From Oscillospiraceae bacterium (lineage in GTDB: Bacteria > Bacillota_A > Clostridia > Oscillospirales > WRJC01), in assembly GCA_009782405.1 (NCBI GenBank), contig WRJC01000014.1, positions 7,655 through 71,654 of the forward strand: DNA of 64,000 bases. Direction: 5' to 3'. Shown here one piece after another: positions 8,452 to 16,463 of the stretch. The notes beneath the pieces are model-generated. The model was not told the origin of the DNA. It did no database searches and saw nothing but the letters and a program-made list of their open reading frames with translations. The translations under genes were made by a program, and so were the position numbers. Numbering within the stretch: position 1 is the first letter of the stretch; each line of letters starts with the position of its first letter.

Positions 8452-9507
8452 ATGGAAACCATTGATTTTGCGAAAATCACAGATATCACCCGGCAAGACA
8501 TGATAAGACAAGCGTTGTCATTTTACGATATAACCGTCATGAGCATAGAAGCGTTAAATGACGACAGCGACGCCTTCAAATTGACGGACAGCGCGGGCAC
8601 CCGATATTTTTTAAAAGTATACGGCAAAAGCAACGACGGCGATATTGTCCCCGGCGAAAGGGTGTACCATACATACGATCAAATACAGCTCGAGTCGGAG
8701 ATACTGCATTTGCTTTCGGGAAGCGCGTCAAAAACCGCCGCGCCGGTAAAAAATATACATGGCGGCTTCGTGACGGCGCTTGCCCCCGAAACTGACGGCG
8801 AACCCGTTTTTGCCACAGTCACGTCGTTCATCGACGGGCTGACGGAAAAGCATACGGAAGCTCCCACGCCGGAAACGGCCCATATCGCGGGCGTATCTGC
8901 CGCCCTGCTTCATCTGGAATCGAAAAAGCTGTTGCTGCCCATCGCCGCAAAGCGTCCGCACAAACGCCAGGAGTATATACAAAAGATGCAGGATCGCATA
9001 GCGCAGGGGATTAAAATAGGCTCCATCACCGCCGCGCAGTATGAAATGATAAGCCAATGTTGCGACGCGATAATAGATTGCATGAACCAACTCGACAAAG
9101 ACCCCGAAAACAATGTCGGGCTTGTCCATACCGACATAATCAACGGGAACATAGTGTTTGCGCAAAATCGCGGGACGCTGATCGATTTTTCCCGCTCCGT
9201 CTATTCGTATTATTTGTTTGATTTAGCGGAAATGTGCCTGCACGGCAACTTCGGGGGTTCAAGCCCCGAATTGCAGAGGGCGATCCTATGCGGCTACCAT
9301 TCCGTGAAGCCTTTGGCCGAATACGATTTATTTGCTATGCAAGCCCTTTTCGCCATGTTCATATTGACAATAATGGCGATGTGCATCGAATCCAAGGGGA
9401 ACGCATGGATGGAAAGCGTGCTGAAGTGGTTCGCCGACGAGGTCCACCCCGGCTTGATTGCGAGCACCGGCTATATGGATCCCGCGATTTTCAAAGGCAT
9501 ATTATAA
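8452..9507 (+). CDS. APH/choline-kinase-like phosphotransferase
   Basis: A 351-residue protein of the aminoglycoside phosphotransferase/choline kinase fold. The N-terminal lobe carries a lysine in Y-F-L-K-V-Y; the catalytic loop is G-L-V-H-T-D-I-I-N-G-N and the metal-binding segment L-I-D-F-S-R. Members phosphorylate small alcohols such as choline, homoserine, amino sugars or aminoglycosides; the substrate here is unknown and antibiotic resistance should not be assumed. The ATG at 8452 follows GGGAGG. The HAD hydrolase starts 21 nt downstream, a kinase-phosphatase pairing that may be functional. Confidence 0.85.
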   Translation: METIDFAKITDITRQDMIRQALSFYDITVMSIEALNDDSDAFKLTDSAGTRYFLKVYGKSNDGDIVPGERVYHTYDQIQLESEILHLLSGSASKTAAPVKNIHGGFVTALAPETDGEPVFATVTSFIDGLTEKHTEAPTPETAHIAGVSAALLHLESKKLLLPIAAKRPHKRQEYIQKMQDRIAQGIKIGSITAAQYEMISQCCDAIIDCMNQLDKDPENNVGLVHTDIINGNIVFAQNRGTLIDFSRSVYSYYLFDLAEMCLHGNFGGSSPELQRAILCGYHSVKPLAEYDLFAMQALFAMFILTIMAMCIESKGNAWMESVLKWFADEVHPGLIASTGYMDPAIFKGIL

Positions 9508-9528
9508 ATCATTTTTTGGAGGGTATTT

Positions 9529-10281
9529 TTGAAGAAATATAAAGCAATAATTTTCGACGTCGGCGATACCCTGCTTGAACATTATCCGAGCCAAAGGCAA
9601 ATTTACGTTGAGCGAATGAAAGCATTGGGATTTGCAGTTGACGATTCAACCGCCGATAAAATCGCCGCCGCCTTGGAAAAAGCTTCCCACGAACAAATTG
9701 CCAAAGAACAAAACGGAGCGCCTCGAATGTCTGACGCGGACTTTGAAATCATGCTTGACACAGCGGCGGTAAAGTGCGTCGCCAAGCAGCAGGACGCAAT
9801 GTTGTTTTTGGAAAACCTCAGGCGCATCCCGCTTCCAAAGCAGGAATTGAGGCTCATGCCCGGCACGCTTGAAACCCTTGCGGCGTTGAAAAATAAAAGT
9901 TTCCGCTTAGCCATTGTGTCCAACCATCGCGCATGGCTTCCCGATTATTTGGAAAAAATAGGATTGGCGGGATTTTTTGAAACTATCGTCGTTTCCGATA
10001 TTGCAGGCGTTGAGAAACCGGATGCCCGCATTATGCAGATAGCCTTGGAAAAGCTGTCATTGGACGCCGCAGAGTGTTTGTATGTCGGGGATCACCCTTT
10101 TGATGTTCTATGTTCTAAAAAAGCGGGGATAGATTGTGCATGGCTTACAGCGTCCAATAGCGTTTTGCCCGACAGCGTCCCGTATAAAGAAGATTATCGA
10201 ATCCAAAAATTGTGTGATTTATTGCAGAAACTCTCTTTCCAAAATACATTGTGTCAAATGTTGGACGAAAAACAGGGTTAA
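9529..10281 (+). CDS. HAD superfamily hydrolase
   Basis: Predicted phosphatase of 250 residues. Motif I is F-D-V-G-D-T with the nucleophilic and acid/base aspartates, motif II is S-N-H, motif III the lysine in G-V-E-K-P-D, and motif IV G-D-H-P-F-D. A helical cap lies at about residues 20-110. The start is TTG at 9529, supported by GGAGGG 5-6 nt upstream and no closer ATG. It probably hydrolyses a small phosphorylated metabolite. A short near-copy of its K-K-A-G-I-D-C-A-W segment occurs as a relic at 12398-12448. Confidence 0.9.
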   Translation: MKKYKAIIFDVGDTLLEHYPSQRQIYVERMKALGFAVDDSTADKIAAALEKASHEQIAKEQNGAPRMSDADFEIMLDTAAVKCVAKQQDAMLFLENLRRIPLPKQELRLMPGTLETLAALKNKSFRLAIVSNHRAWLPDYLEKIGLAGFFETIVVSDIAGVEKPDARIMQIALEKLSLDAAECLYVGDHPFDVLCSKKAGIDCAWLTASNSVLPDSVPYKEDYRIQKLCDLLQKLSFQNTLCQMLDEKQG

Positions 10282-10313
10282 AAATTCGAGATAAAAAATA
10301 GGAGAAAATAACA

Positions 10314-11042
10314 ATGGCTGGTACAGCAACGCATATTGCGATAGCCGATAAAATAAACAGCATTTTGGGAGATGGCGCAATAAAAAACCTTCCGTTGTTT
10401 TTCGGCGGAAACTTAGCGCCTGACGCTATACACGCAAAAAAGGATTATAAAAGGGCAGATAAAAAACATTCCCATTTGTGCGATGGGATACGCTCATACG
10501 GCTACGGATATCCTGAAATAGCAAAGCTATTCAAAGACAGGGTAAATGAATTTATCGAAAAATATTACATGACCGCAGGCGAGGATAAAGATTTGTACTT
10601 TGGTTACATCGTCCATTTGCTTGCTGATGAATTTTATCTTCTTTCAGTATATAAGCGGCTTGAAAATCATCTAAAAAACAACGGGGCAAATCCCGATGAA
10701 CCGGGGTTTCGTAAAAATTTAGCCGACGAAGTAAATAACGGCGGCCATAGAGAGTTTTTCAGCGATACTTCATACATAATCGACATATCAGCACATGAGT
10801 ATGATTTCAAACAAAACGTCGTCGATGTTCTTGAAGCGGCTTGGGATTACGAAGTCAAAGAATATATAGGCGCAAACGAAATAAACATAAGCAAGCGGTG
10901 GGTTATTGATAATTTTTTCAAAAGCGAAAAAACGAAAAGCAATGATTACAATGAAATGGCGGCAAATTTCGTTGAGCTCGCCGCGAACGACGCAATCGCC
11001 CGCCTTTCATGCAAAGATGGTATCATAAAATTGTTGCGATAA
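10314..11042 (+). CDS. Zinc-dependent phospholipase C-like protein
   Basis: A 242-residue cytoplasmic-looking protein. Its histidine/aspartate pattern (T-A-T-H-I-A-I-A-D near the N-terminus, G-G-N-L-A-P-D-A-I-H near residue 32, H-S-H near 50, G-Y-I-V-H-L-L-A-D-E-F near 100) fits the zinc-dependent phospholipase C/S1-P1 nuclease fold used by many clostridial intracellular proteins. It has no signal peptide, so secretion as a toxin is unlikely. The substrate is unknown. The ATG at 10314 has AGGAG about 9 nt upstream. Its DNA looks more AT-rich than the housekeeping genes, in line with the accessory character of this stretch. Confidence 0.75.
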   Translation: MAGTATHIAIADKINSILGDGAIKNLPLFFGGNLAPDAIHAKKDYKRADKKHSHLCDGIRSYGYGYPEIAKLFKDRVNEFIEKYYMTAGEDKDLYFGYIVHLLADEFYLLSVYKRLENHLKNNGANPDEPGFRKNLADEVNNGGHREFFSDTSYIIDISAHEYDFKQNVVDVLEAAWDYEVKEYIGANEINISKRWVIDNFFKSEKTKSNDYNEMAANFVELAANDAIARLSCKDGIIKLLR

Positions 11043-11044
11043 TA

Positions 11045-11158
11045 AAACATCGCGGATGGGATTGCACGGGCGGTCAAATAAAAATCGGCGAATCTGTTGA
11101 GGACGGCGTGTTGCGGGAGATACTGATTGACAAAATTCCCGGAGTATGGTATAATTAA
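11045..11158 (+). pseudogene. Relic of a Nudix hydrolase gene
   Basis: With no usable start, the frame of this gap reads H-R-G-W-D-C-T-G-G-Q-I-K-I-G-E-S, then V-E-D-G-V-L-R-E-I, then a stop at 11156-11158. This fits the first part of the Nudix box (G, five residues, E, seven residues, R-E-U), including the tryptophan usually found before it. The E-E-x-G-U half is lost. About 37 codons remain, without the rest of the protein, so it is best read as a gene fragment. A consensus promoter lies inside its last codons. Confidence 0.55.
11127..11155 (+). promoter_or_regulatory. Perfect consensus promoter for the ART-like gene pair
   Basis: TTGACA (11127-11132), 17 bp, TATAAT (11150-11155), about 36 nt before the ATG at 11191. 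Both hexamers and the spacing match the sigma-A consensus exactly, so strong constitutive transcription is expected unless it is repressed. Confidence 0.85.
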
Positions 11159-11190
11159 TAAATAATAGCATAGAGGGTCGGGCCGGGATA

Positions 11191-11955
11191 ATGATGGATA
11201 CAGAAACAATGTCAGGAGCGTCATTTACCAATGAAACTGTTCGAGCGCATATTGACATAGAAAATAAAGCCGCAAAAAACGGAAAGCTTCTTCTATATCA
11301 TGGGAGTCCCGTTCAAGATTTCGAGCCTTTTTATGGAGGCGGCAGAGATTATCATGATTATGGAAAAGGCTTATATTGCGTGTACGGCACGGACGCGGGG
11401 CTCGGTTTGGCAAAAGAATGGGCTTGCCAGCATGAGGATCATAGTCATGCCTATATATACATTTATGAGTTTGAATACGCGGGCATAAACCCAAAGCTTA
11501 TCCTGAATTTAAGCGAGTATGAGCCAATATATTGGTTATCAGTGTTAGCCCGGCACAGATACTCGGCGAATGAAACTAACATACAGCGGCAACGCCGATT
11601 ACGTATGATAGAGATGTTTCCAGTTGATTTCGAGCAGTATGAGATAATCAAGGGTTGGCGGGCAAACGATAAATATTATGCGTTCCTCAGTTTGTTTTTA
11701 AGCGAAGCCATTTCATACGAGGCAGTCAAAGCGGCTCTGGGCATAGGAGACTTGGGGTATCAGTTCGTTATAAAAGGCGAAGGGGCCTATAAAAATTGCA
11801 AGCGCATTGGGATTATACCTATAACATCGGAAGAATACGCGGACTTTTATAAATCATACCACGAGAAAGACGAAAAATCCCGGCAGCAATTAAATTCTTT
11901 GCGGGATATCGAGGGGAAAACATTGAATCAAATCCTGTCGGAAGGTGGGTTATAG
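11191..11955 (+). CDS. DUF3990-like protein with putative ADP-ribosyltransferase fold
   Basis: A 254-residue protein. Residues about 33-80 read L-L-Y-H-G-S, then a gap, D-Y-G-K-G-L-Y-C, then A-K-E-W-A. This matches the DUF3990 pattern (H-G-S, D-F-G-x-G-F-Y, wA), whose fold is related to ADP-ribosyltransferases; H37 and the Y-G-K-G segment would line the NAD site. The C-terminal half is alpha-helical and unrecognised. It has its own consensus promoter and is followed with no gap by a 147-residue gene that starts on GTG, so the pair is translationally coupled. That layout suits a toxin-antitoxin or regulator-modifier pair, but neither activity is shown by sequence. Confidence 0.65.
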   Translation: MMDTETMSGASFTNETVRAHIDIENKAAKNGKLLLYHGSPVQDFEPFYGGGRDYHDYGKGLYCVYGTDAGLGLAKEWACQHEDHSHAYIYIYEFEYAGINPKLILNLSEYEPIYWLSVLARHRYSANETNIQRQRRLRMIEMFPVDFEQYEIIKGWRANDKYYAFLSLFLSEAISYEAVKAALGIGDLGYQFVIKGEGAYKNCKRIGIIPITSEEYADFYKSYHEKDEKSRQQLNSLRDIEGKTLNQILSEGGL

Positions 11956-12399
11956 GTGCAAAATTCAAATACAAATATAGACTGGTTCATGGTTGGGGTC
12001 AAGCAAAGGAACTTGTCGGAAGCGATGGGTTTTGCCAAAGCGGCCTTCGATGACGATGCAGTTTCCTTTTTCGATAAATTTGCCAAGTCCGGCTACCGGA
12101 AAGCATTTGAGAAAAATTCAGGCAGGGTGACTTTAGGCTGTTCGGGTTCGGAGCTTGCCTTAATGATATATGACCGGCAGGCGGCTGAGTACCGCGATAA
12201 ATACGATTTCTTCGATATAACCGAGCCGAAAGAGCATTGGATAGGACACGCCTTAGGGTATTTGCAAGGCAGGTCGCAGCTGACTTTCGAGCAGATATTC
12301 GAGAAGTTTCCGTTGGAGAACTGGTATCGGAAATACATTCTGCATGAAGCATCGGACCAAGTCCTGTGGGACAAGACTTTGGGGCAATATATCAATTAG
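11956..12399 (+). CDS. Unknown protein coupled to the ART-like gene
   Basis: A 147-residue acidic to neutral protein with no signal peptide or membrane segment; I do not recognise a family. Aromatic residues are abundant (W-F, D-W-F, E-H-W-I, E-N-W-Y) and the C-terminal half is predicted helical. The GTG start immediately follows the TAG stop of the upstream gene, with GAAGGTGGG about 8 nt upstream. Strict coupling to a DUF3990-like protein suggests a partner, perhaps a neutralising or targeting subunit; this is inference from arrangement. A HAD-gene relic follows directly after its stop. Confidence 0.65.
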   Translation: MQNSNTNIDWFMVGVKQRNLSEAMGFAKAAFDDDAVSFFDKFAKSGYRKAFEKNSGRVTLGCSGSELALMIYDRQAAEYRDKYDFFDITEPKEHWIGHALGYLQGRSQLTFEQIFEKFPLENWYRKYILHEASDQVLWDKTLGQYIN

Positions 12400-12448
12400 A
12401 AAAAGAGCGGGGATAGCTTGTGCATGGAATAACCCCAAATATGTGTAG
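12398..12448 (+). pseudogene. Relic resembling the C-terminal part of a HAD phosphatase gene
   Basis: The frame reads R-K-R-A-G-I-A-C-A-W-N-N-P-K-Y-V and then stops. This resembles the K-K-A-G-I-D-C-A-W segment after motif IV in the HAD protein at 9529-10281, and the DNA is nearly the same as 10116-10142, with one inserted and one changed base over about 27 nt. It has no start and no upstream HAD motifs. It looks like the tail of a second HAD gene left behind by a deletion or insertion. Confidence 0.45.
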
Positions 12449-12461
12449 GAGACTGACAATC

Positions 12462-13265
12462 ATGGACGAAACGACAAAAATCATTCGGGATTTTTACGAT
12501 TCAAATGTTCAAAAAGAATGGAACCGCACCATGGGCAGGCCGGAATTTTTGCTGACTTGCCGGATGTTTGAGCGTTATATAAAACACGGCGAAAAGGTGT
12601 TGGACATCGGCGGCGGGCCGGGCCGCTATTCGCTATGGCTCGCAAACAGGGGCTGCGATGTCACATTGTTCGACCTTTCGCCCGAAAACGCCAAATTCGC
12701 GGCGGAACGCGCCGCCGAGCAAAGTCTTTCAATCAAAACCGTCGCGGGCGACGCGAGGGAAGCGGACAAGCTGGTTGCCGGACAATTCGACCATGTCCTG
12801 CTCATGGGGCCGATGTATCATCTTTTTGAAGAAACAGACAGGATAGCCGCCGTGAACGCGGCCTTGAAATTGCTGAAGCCGGGCGGAAAAATTTTCATAT
12901 CTTTTTTAAATATGTTTTCGGGCATTATCTACTACATGAAGCATCTGCCGGATATTTCCGCCGATCCTGTCGGCGACGAATTCACAAAAAAAGTCATCGA
13001 GGGAAAAAGTTTTGGTTGCGACGCTTTCACAAAAGCCTTTTTCATCGATTTGAGGGAGATTTTGCCATTTATGGCGCAGTTTCCGCTTGAAAAGCTGCAT
13101 TTTTTCGGGCAGGAAGGAGTAATCGCCCCTTGCGAAACCAACATCATGCAGCAAAGCCGCGAAGTCGTCGATATGTGGCTCGATTTTAGCGAAGCCGTTT
13201 GGCAGCGTGAAGAATTTTTAAGCTATTCCGAGCATTTGATGTATGTAGGCAAAAAAACACAATAG
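12462..13265 (+). CDS. Class I SAM-dependent methyltransferase
   Basis: A 267-residue cytoplasmic methyltransferase of the Rossmann type. Motif I is V-L-D-I-G-G-G-P-G-R-Y near residues 45-55; the acidic residue after beta-2 is the D of L-F-D-L-S-P; motif IV lies near L-L-M-G-P-M-Y-H-L. The C-terminal region is a helical cap typical of small-molecule methyltransferases of the UbiE/YcgJ type. The substrate is unknown. I chose the ATG at 12462, which follows TAGGAG by about 11 nt; an earlier in-frame ATG at 12420 lies in the relic and has no ribosome binding site. Confidence 0.85.
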   Translation: MDETTKIIRDFYDSNVQKEWNRTMGRPEFLLTCRMFERYIKHGEKVLDIGGGPGRYSLWLANRGCDVTLFDLSPENAKFAAERAAEQSLSIKTVAGDAREADKLVAGQFDHVLLMGPMYHLFEETDRIAAVNAALKLLKPGGKIFISFLNMFSGIIYYMKHLPDISADPVGDEFTKKVIEGKSFGCDAFTKAFFIDLREILPFMAQFPLEKLHFFGQEGVIAPCETNIMQQSREVVDMWLDFSEAVWQREEFLSYSEHLMYVGKKTQ

Positions 13266-13351
13266 GACACTATATAAGTGATGTGCAATGGATGCACACG
13301 ATGTATGCGATATGACCCGGTTAAAAATAATATTGGGAGGAAAAAACAAAC

Positions 13352-14077
13352 ATGAACATAACGATCGTAAACGGCACGGAACAAAAAGGCTGCACTTTTG
13401 CGATGAAAGAGCTGTTTCTTTGTGCAATGGGCGACGGGCACAATATAAGCGAATATTACCTGCCCCGCGATTGCCCTGTGTTTTGCACCGGCTGCAAAGC
13501 GTGTTTTTTCCGCAGCATCGTCGTCTGCCCGCATTCAGAATACACTGTTCCGATATGGGATAGCATACTAAAAGCGGATTTGCTGGTGTTTGCCTCGCCG
13601 ACTTACGTGTTCCACGCCACGGCGCAAATGAAAGCGCTGCTCGACCACTTCGGCACGAAATGGATGGCGCACTCGCCGGAAAAGCCGATGTTCGGCAAGC
13701 AGGCGGTCATCGTCGCAAACGCGATCGGCCAGGGCATGGGCAAAACCGCCGGCGACATAAAAGACAGCCTAGATTTTTGGGGCGTCGCCCGCACATATGT
13801 CATCAAACAGGCATTGTTTCAGGCGAAATGGGACAATGTCTCCGCCAAACGCAAAGCGGCCATCGGGAAGCGGTGCGAAAAGGCGGCGGCAAAAATAAAT
13901 TCAAAAAAGCGCGTCACTCCGCATATCAAGATAAGATGGTTGTTTTTCATCATGAAGACAGCGCAAAAAATGATAGACAAAACGGAACGCAAAGCGGGCC
14001 GCGAAAGCACGGCGGATTACAGGCATTGGAAAGATAACGGCTGGCTGGACGGCAAAAAGCCGTGGCGCGACAAGTAA
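13352..14077 (+). CDS. Flavodoxin-fold NAD(P)H-dependent oxidoreductase
   Basis: A 241-residue FMN-dependent reductase of the NADPH:FMN reductase/flavodoxin-2 type. It has the N-terminal N-G-T-E-Q-K-G phosphate-binding loop, a cysteine-containing C-T-G-C-K-A-C segment near residue 50, and the P-T-Y-V-F-H-A-T-A-Q-M-K flavin-edge motif near residue 85. It probably reduces quinones, nitro compounds or disulfides. GGGAGG lies about 11 nt upstream of the ATG. It is the last gene of the accessory stretch, before the consensus promoter at 14097. Confidence 0.85.
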   Translation: MNITIVNGTEQKGCTFAMKELFLCAMGDGHNISEYYLPRDCPVFCTGCKACFFRSIVVCPHSEYTVPIWDSILKADLLVFASPTYVFHATAQMKALLDHFGTKWMAHSPEKPMFGKQAVIVANAIGQGMGKTAGDIKDSLDFWGVARTYVIKQALFQAKWDNVSAKRKAAIGKRCEKAAAKINSKKRVTPHIKIRWLFFIMKTAQKMIDKTERKAGRESTADYRHWKDNGWLDGKKPWRDK

Positions 14078-14096
14078 AAAGAATGTAGAAGGCGCG

Positions 14097-14125
14097 TTGA
14101 CAAAAAACAGACTGTATGATATAAT
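14097..14125 (+). promoter_or_regulatory. Perfect consensus promoter for the UroD-like gene
   Basis: TTGACA (14097-14102), 17 bp, TATAAT (14120-14125), about 50 nt before the ATG at 14175. Confidence 0.85.
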
Positions 14126-14174
14126 TTTATGTGAAACCGGCCAAAATTATTAATAAGAAAGAATGGGGATTGCC

Positions 14175-15239
14175 ATGAATTATAATCTGACGGATTACGA
14201 AACCCTGGAACTCAAACCGGATTATCGGGAAACGATAAAGCGCTACGAGGCTTTTTGGAACGGCGGCATGATCGACCGCCCGATTGTCAGCGTGACCGCC
14301 CCGAACCCGGAATACAAAGAGGCGCCGTATTACACGAACAACTATTATACGCGCATGAATGGCGATTTGGATGAAATTGTGCGGCAAATTGTCTGCAATG
14401 CCAAAAAAACCGCCTATATCGGCGAGGCTGTCCCGCAGCCTTTTTTGAGTTTCGGCTGCGACGAGCTGGCGGCGTTCTGCGGCGGGGAAACGCTTCATTT
14501 TTGCAGGGACGACCACGACACGAACTGGTCGGAGGCGTTTATCGAAGACTGGGAATCCGAAATGCCGCTGAGGGTGCGCGAGGACAACCCCCTTTGGCTC
14601 AGAATGCAGGCGTTTTTGGACAAATGCGCCGAAGCGATGCAGGGCAAAATGCTGTTTCACGCCCTCGACCTGCATTCGAACCTCGATCTTTTGCTCGCTA
14701 TGCGCGGGGGGGAAAAATTATGCCTTGACCTAAAAGACAAGCCCGAAATAATAGATGTGGCGCTGGACCAGTCCATATCTTTATTCGAATATTTTTACAA
14801 CAAAGCTTTCAAAAAATATAATCTGCCCGGCGTCAACGGGATAACCCTGCAATGCGATTTTTCATGCATGATAAGCACGCCCATGTTCCGGCGCTTTGCC
14901 CTGCCCTATCTTGAACGCGAAGCCGCGTATAACAACGGCCGGGTTTCATATCATTGGGACGGAGTGACCGCGCTCACCCACACAAACGATTTGATTTCCT
15001 CAAAAGGCCTGTACGCGATGGCGTTTGTGCCGGGGGCGGGAAACGGCTCCCACATCGATTATCTCGATTTATACGCGAAAGTGCAAAAAGGCGGCAAAGC
15101 CGTGTCAGTCTGGGGGAGCATGGACGAGTGCAAATATATGCACAAATATCTGCAACCGGACAAGACAATGTACAGCACGCACGCAGCGACAATCCAAGAA
15201 GCGGAAGAACTTCTGGAATGGTTTAAAAAGAATACGTGA
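14175..15239 (+). CDS. Uroporphyrinogen decarboxylase-fold protein of unknown reaction
   Basis: A 354-residue TIM-barrel protein that resembles UroD-like and corrinoid-related methyltransferase proteins of Clostridia (motifs such as H-A-L-D-L-H-S-N-L-D, S-Y-H-W-D-G-V, S-V-W-G-S-M-D). True heme UroD is unlikely: no heme gene is nearby and the N-terminal arginine-rich substrate motif is absent. The H-x-C zinc motif of the methyltransferase branch is also not evident. I prefer the ATG at 14175, with GGGG 6 nt upstream; an in-frame ATG at 14163 is also possible. It is monocistronic behind a consensus promoter. Confidence 0.75.
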   Translation: MNYNLTDYETLELKPDYRETIKRYEAFWNGGMIDRPIVSVTAPNPEYKEAPYYTNNYYTRMNGDLDEIVRQIVCNAKKTAYIGEAVPQPFLSFGCDELAAFCGGETLHFCRDDHDTNWSEAFIEDWESEMPLRVREDNPLWLRMQAFLDKCAEAMQGKMLFHALDLHSNLDLLLAMRGGEKLCLDLKDKPEIIDVALDQSISLFEYFYNKAFKKYNLPGVNGITLQCDFSCMISTPMFRRFALPYLEREAAYNNGRVSYHWDGVTALTHTNDLISSKGLYAMAFVPGAGNGSHIDYLDLYAKVQKGGKAVSVWGSMDECKYMHKYLQPDKTMYSTHAATIQEAEELLEWFKKNT

Positions 15240-15443
15240 ACAAAAGGCAAAACTGACATTCCAATCTGAAAATTCATGCCTGGATATAAATTTGTTTGCG
15301 CAGATTACGCAATTTAAAACAAAGTTGTGACCGGTTTGAGATTAAAATGCAAAAAAAAATAAAAAATAATCATATTTGTGACTGAATTGAGAGCGTGGCG
15401 TGGTATATTGCATACATGGATTATATCAAGGTGGTATCAAACC
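15240..15443. other. Intergenic region upstream of the Tad operon
   Basis: A 204-nt AT-rich stretch that must hold the Tad operon promoter. I see no canonical sigma-A pair; TATATT at about 15402-15407 has no good -35 box at 17 bp. No coding sequence or terminator is evident. Confidence 0.4.
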
Positions 15444-16463
15444 ATGAAAATGAAATTATTGATCGCCACTGCGGATTCAGATTACGCCGAACATCTTTCC
15501 GGTGTTTTGTCCGAAAAACATTCGGAAACATTCGAGCTTTTCGTTTGCACTTCCGCAGATCGCCTGCACAAACTTCTTTCCGGCGGAAAATTTGAAATAG
15601 CTCTCGCAGATCCGGAATTCGTTTCCTCTGAAAATTTCAGTTCGGTTTCCCTTTTGCTGGCGCTATCGGATCAAGGGGAATTGATCGGCGACGGGGGAGG
15701 CGATGTCAAAAAAATTTGCAAATACCAGCGCATTTCGTCGATAGTCGGAAACATTTTTGAACATTATTCAAAAATAAGCGGCGCCATAAACGGCTCAGGC
15801 ACAAAAATTTCTTCTATCAGCGCTGTTTGGTCCCCTTCCGGCGGATCCGGCAAAACCACGGTGGCTTTGGCTTATGCCTGCCGCAAAGTGTCGGAAGGGA
15901 AAAAGGCGACATATTTGAATATGGAAAATTTTGCGAGCACGCCGGCGTATTTTCAGGGAATGGGAAAAAGCATCAGCAAAATATTTGAAAATTTCGAATC
16001 CAATATCCGGATGTTCGTGACCGCCGTGCGCCAGACAGATGCGCTTTCGGGAATTTCATATTTCGGCGAACCGGAAAACTACGAAGATATGAACATACTG
16101 TCTGAAAACGACATAGAAAATTTGATTTTGGCGTGCGCCGCCGAAACAGAAGAATTGGTGGTGGATTTGTCCTCGGGGTGCGACGCCCGCACAAAAAAAG
16201 TTTTCGAACTGGCGGATGCGGTGCTGGTCGTGTGCGACCCTTCGAGCACATCGCAGGCAAAATTAAAGCAATTTGCAAACCAACACGATATTTTCGGAAA
16301 AATAAAATCCAAAATTGTTTTGATAAACAACAAAGGCGCGGAAATCCAGGGCTTGGATATAGAAAGATCGATACAGCTTCCTTTCGTAAATTCGGAGGAT
16401 CCGGTATCGATTTTTAAATTCTTGGCAAACGAAATCGAAGATTGGCGGGTGAAAATGTCATGA
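15444..16463 (+). CDS. tadZ: TadZ/CpaE-like pilus assembly ATPase
   Basis: First gene of the Tad operon, 339 residues. Residues 1-110 form an atypical receiver-like domain. Residues about 120-335 are a MinD/ParA-type P-loop ATPase with the deviant Walker A motif S-P-S-G-G-S-G-K-T-T and a later V-D-L-S-S-G segment replacing Walker B. Relatives place the Tad machine at a cell pole. The ATG at 15444 has AAGGTGG about 9 nt upstream. Its stop overlaps the start of the secretion ATPase gene (ATGA), so the two are translationally coupled. Confidence 0.85.
   Translation: MKMKLLIATADSDYAEHLSGVLSEKHSETFELFVCTSADRLHKLLSGGKFEIALADPEFVSSENFSSVSLLLALSDQGELIGDGGGDVKKICKYQRISSIVGNIFEHYSKISGAINGSGTKISSISAVWSPSGGSGKTTVALAYACRKVSEGKKATYLNMENFASTPAYFQGMGKSISKIFENFESNIRMFVTAVRQTDALSGISYFGEPENYEDMNILSENDIENLILACAAETEELVVDLSSGCDARTKKVFELADAVLVVCDPSSTSQAKLKQFANQHDIFGKIKSKIVLINNKGAEIQGLDIERSIQLPFVNSEDPVSIFKFLANEIEDWRVKMS

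Noticed and set aside
8452..9507. Aminoglycoside resistance gene
   Set aside because: Only the general APH/choline kinase fold is visible. Nothing points to antibiotics, and no mobile element is nearby.
14175..15239. Heme biosynthesis hemE
   Set aside because: The substrate-binding N-terminal motif of true HemE is not seen and no heme genes are near. The same holds for 26761-27909.
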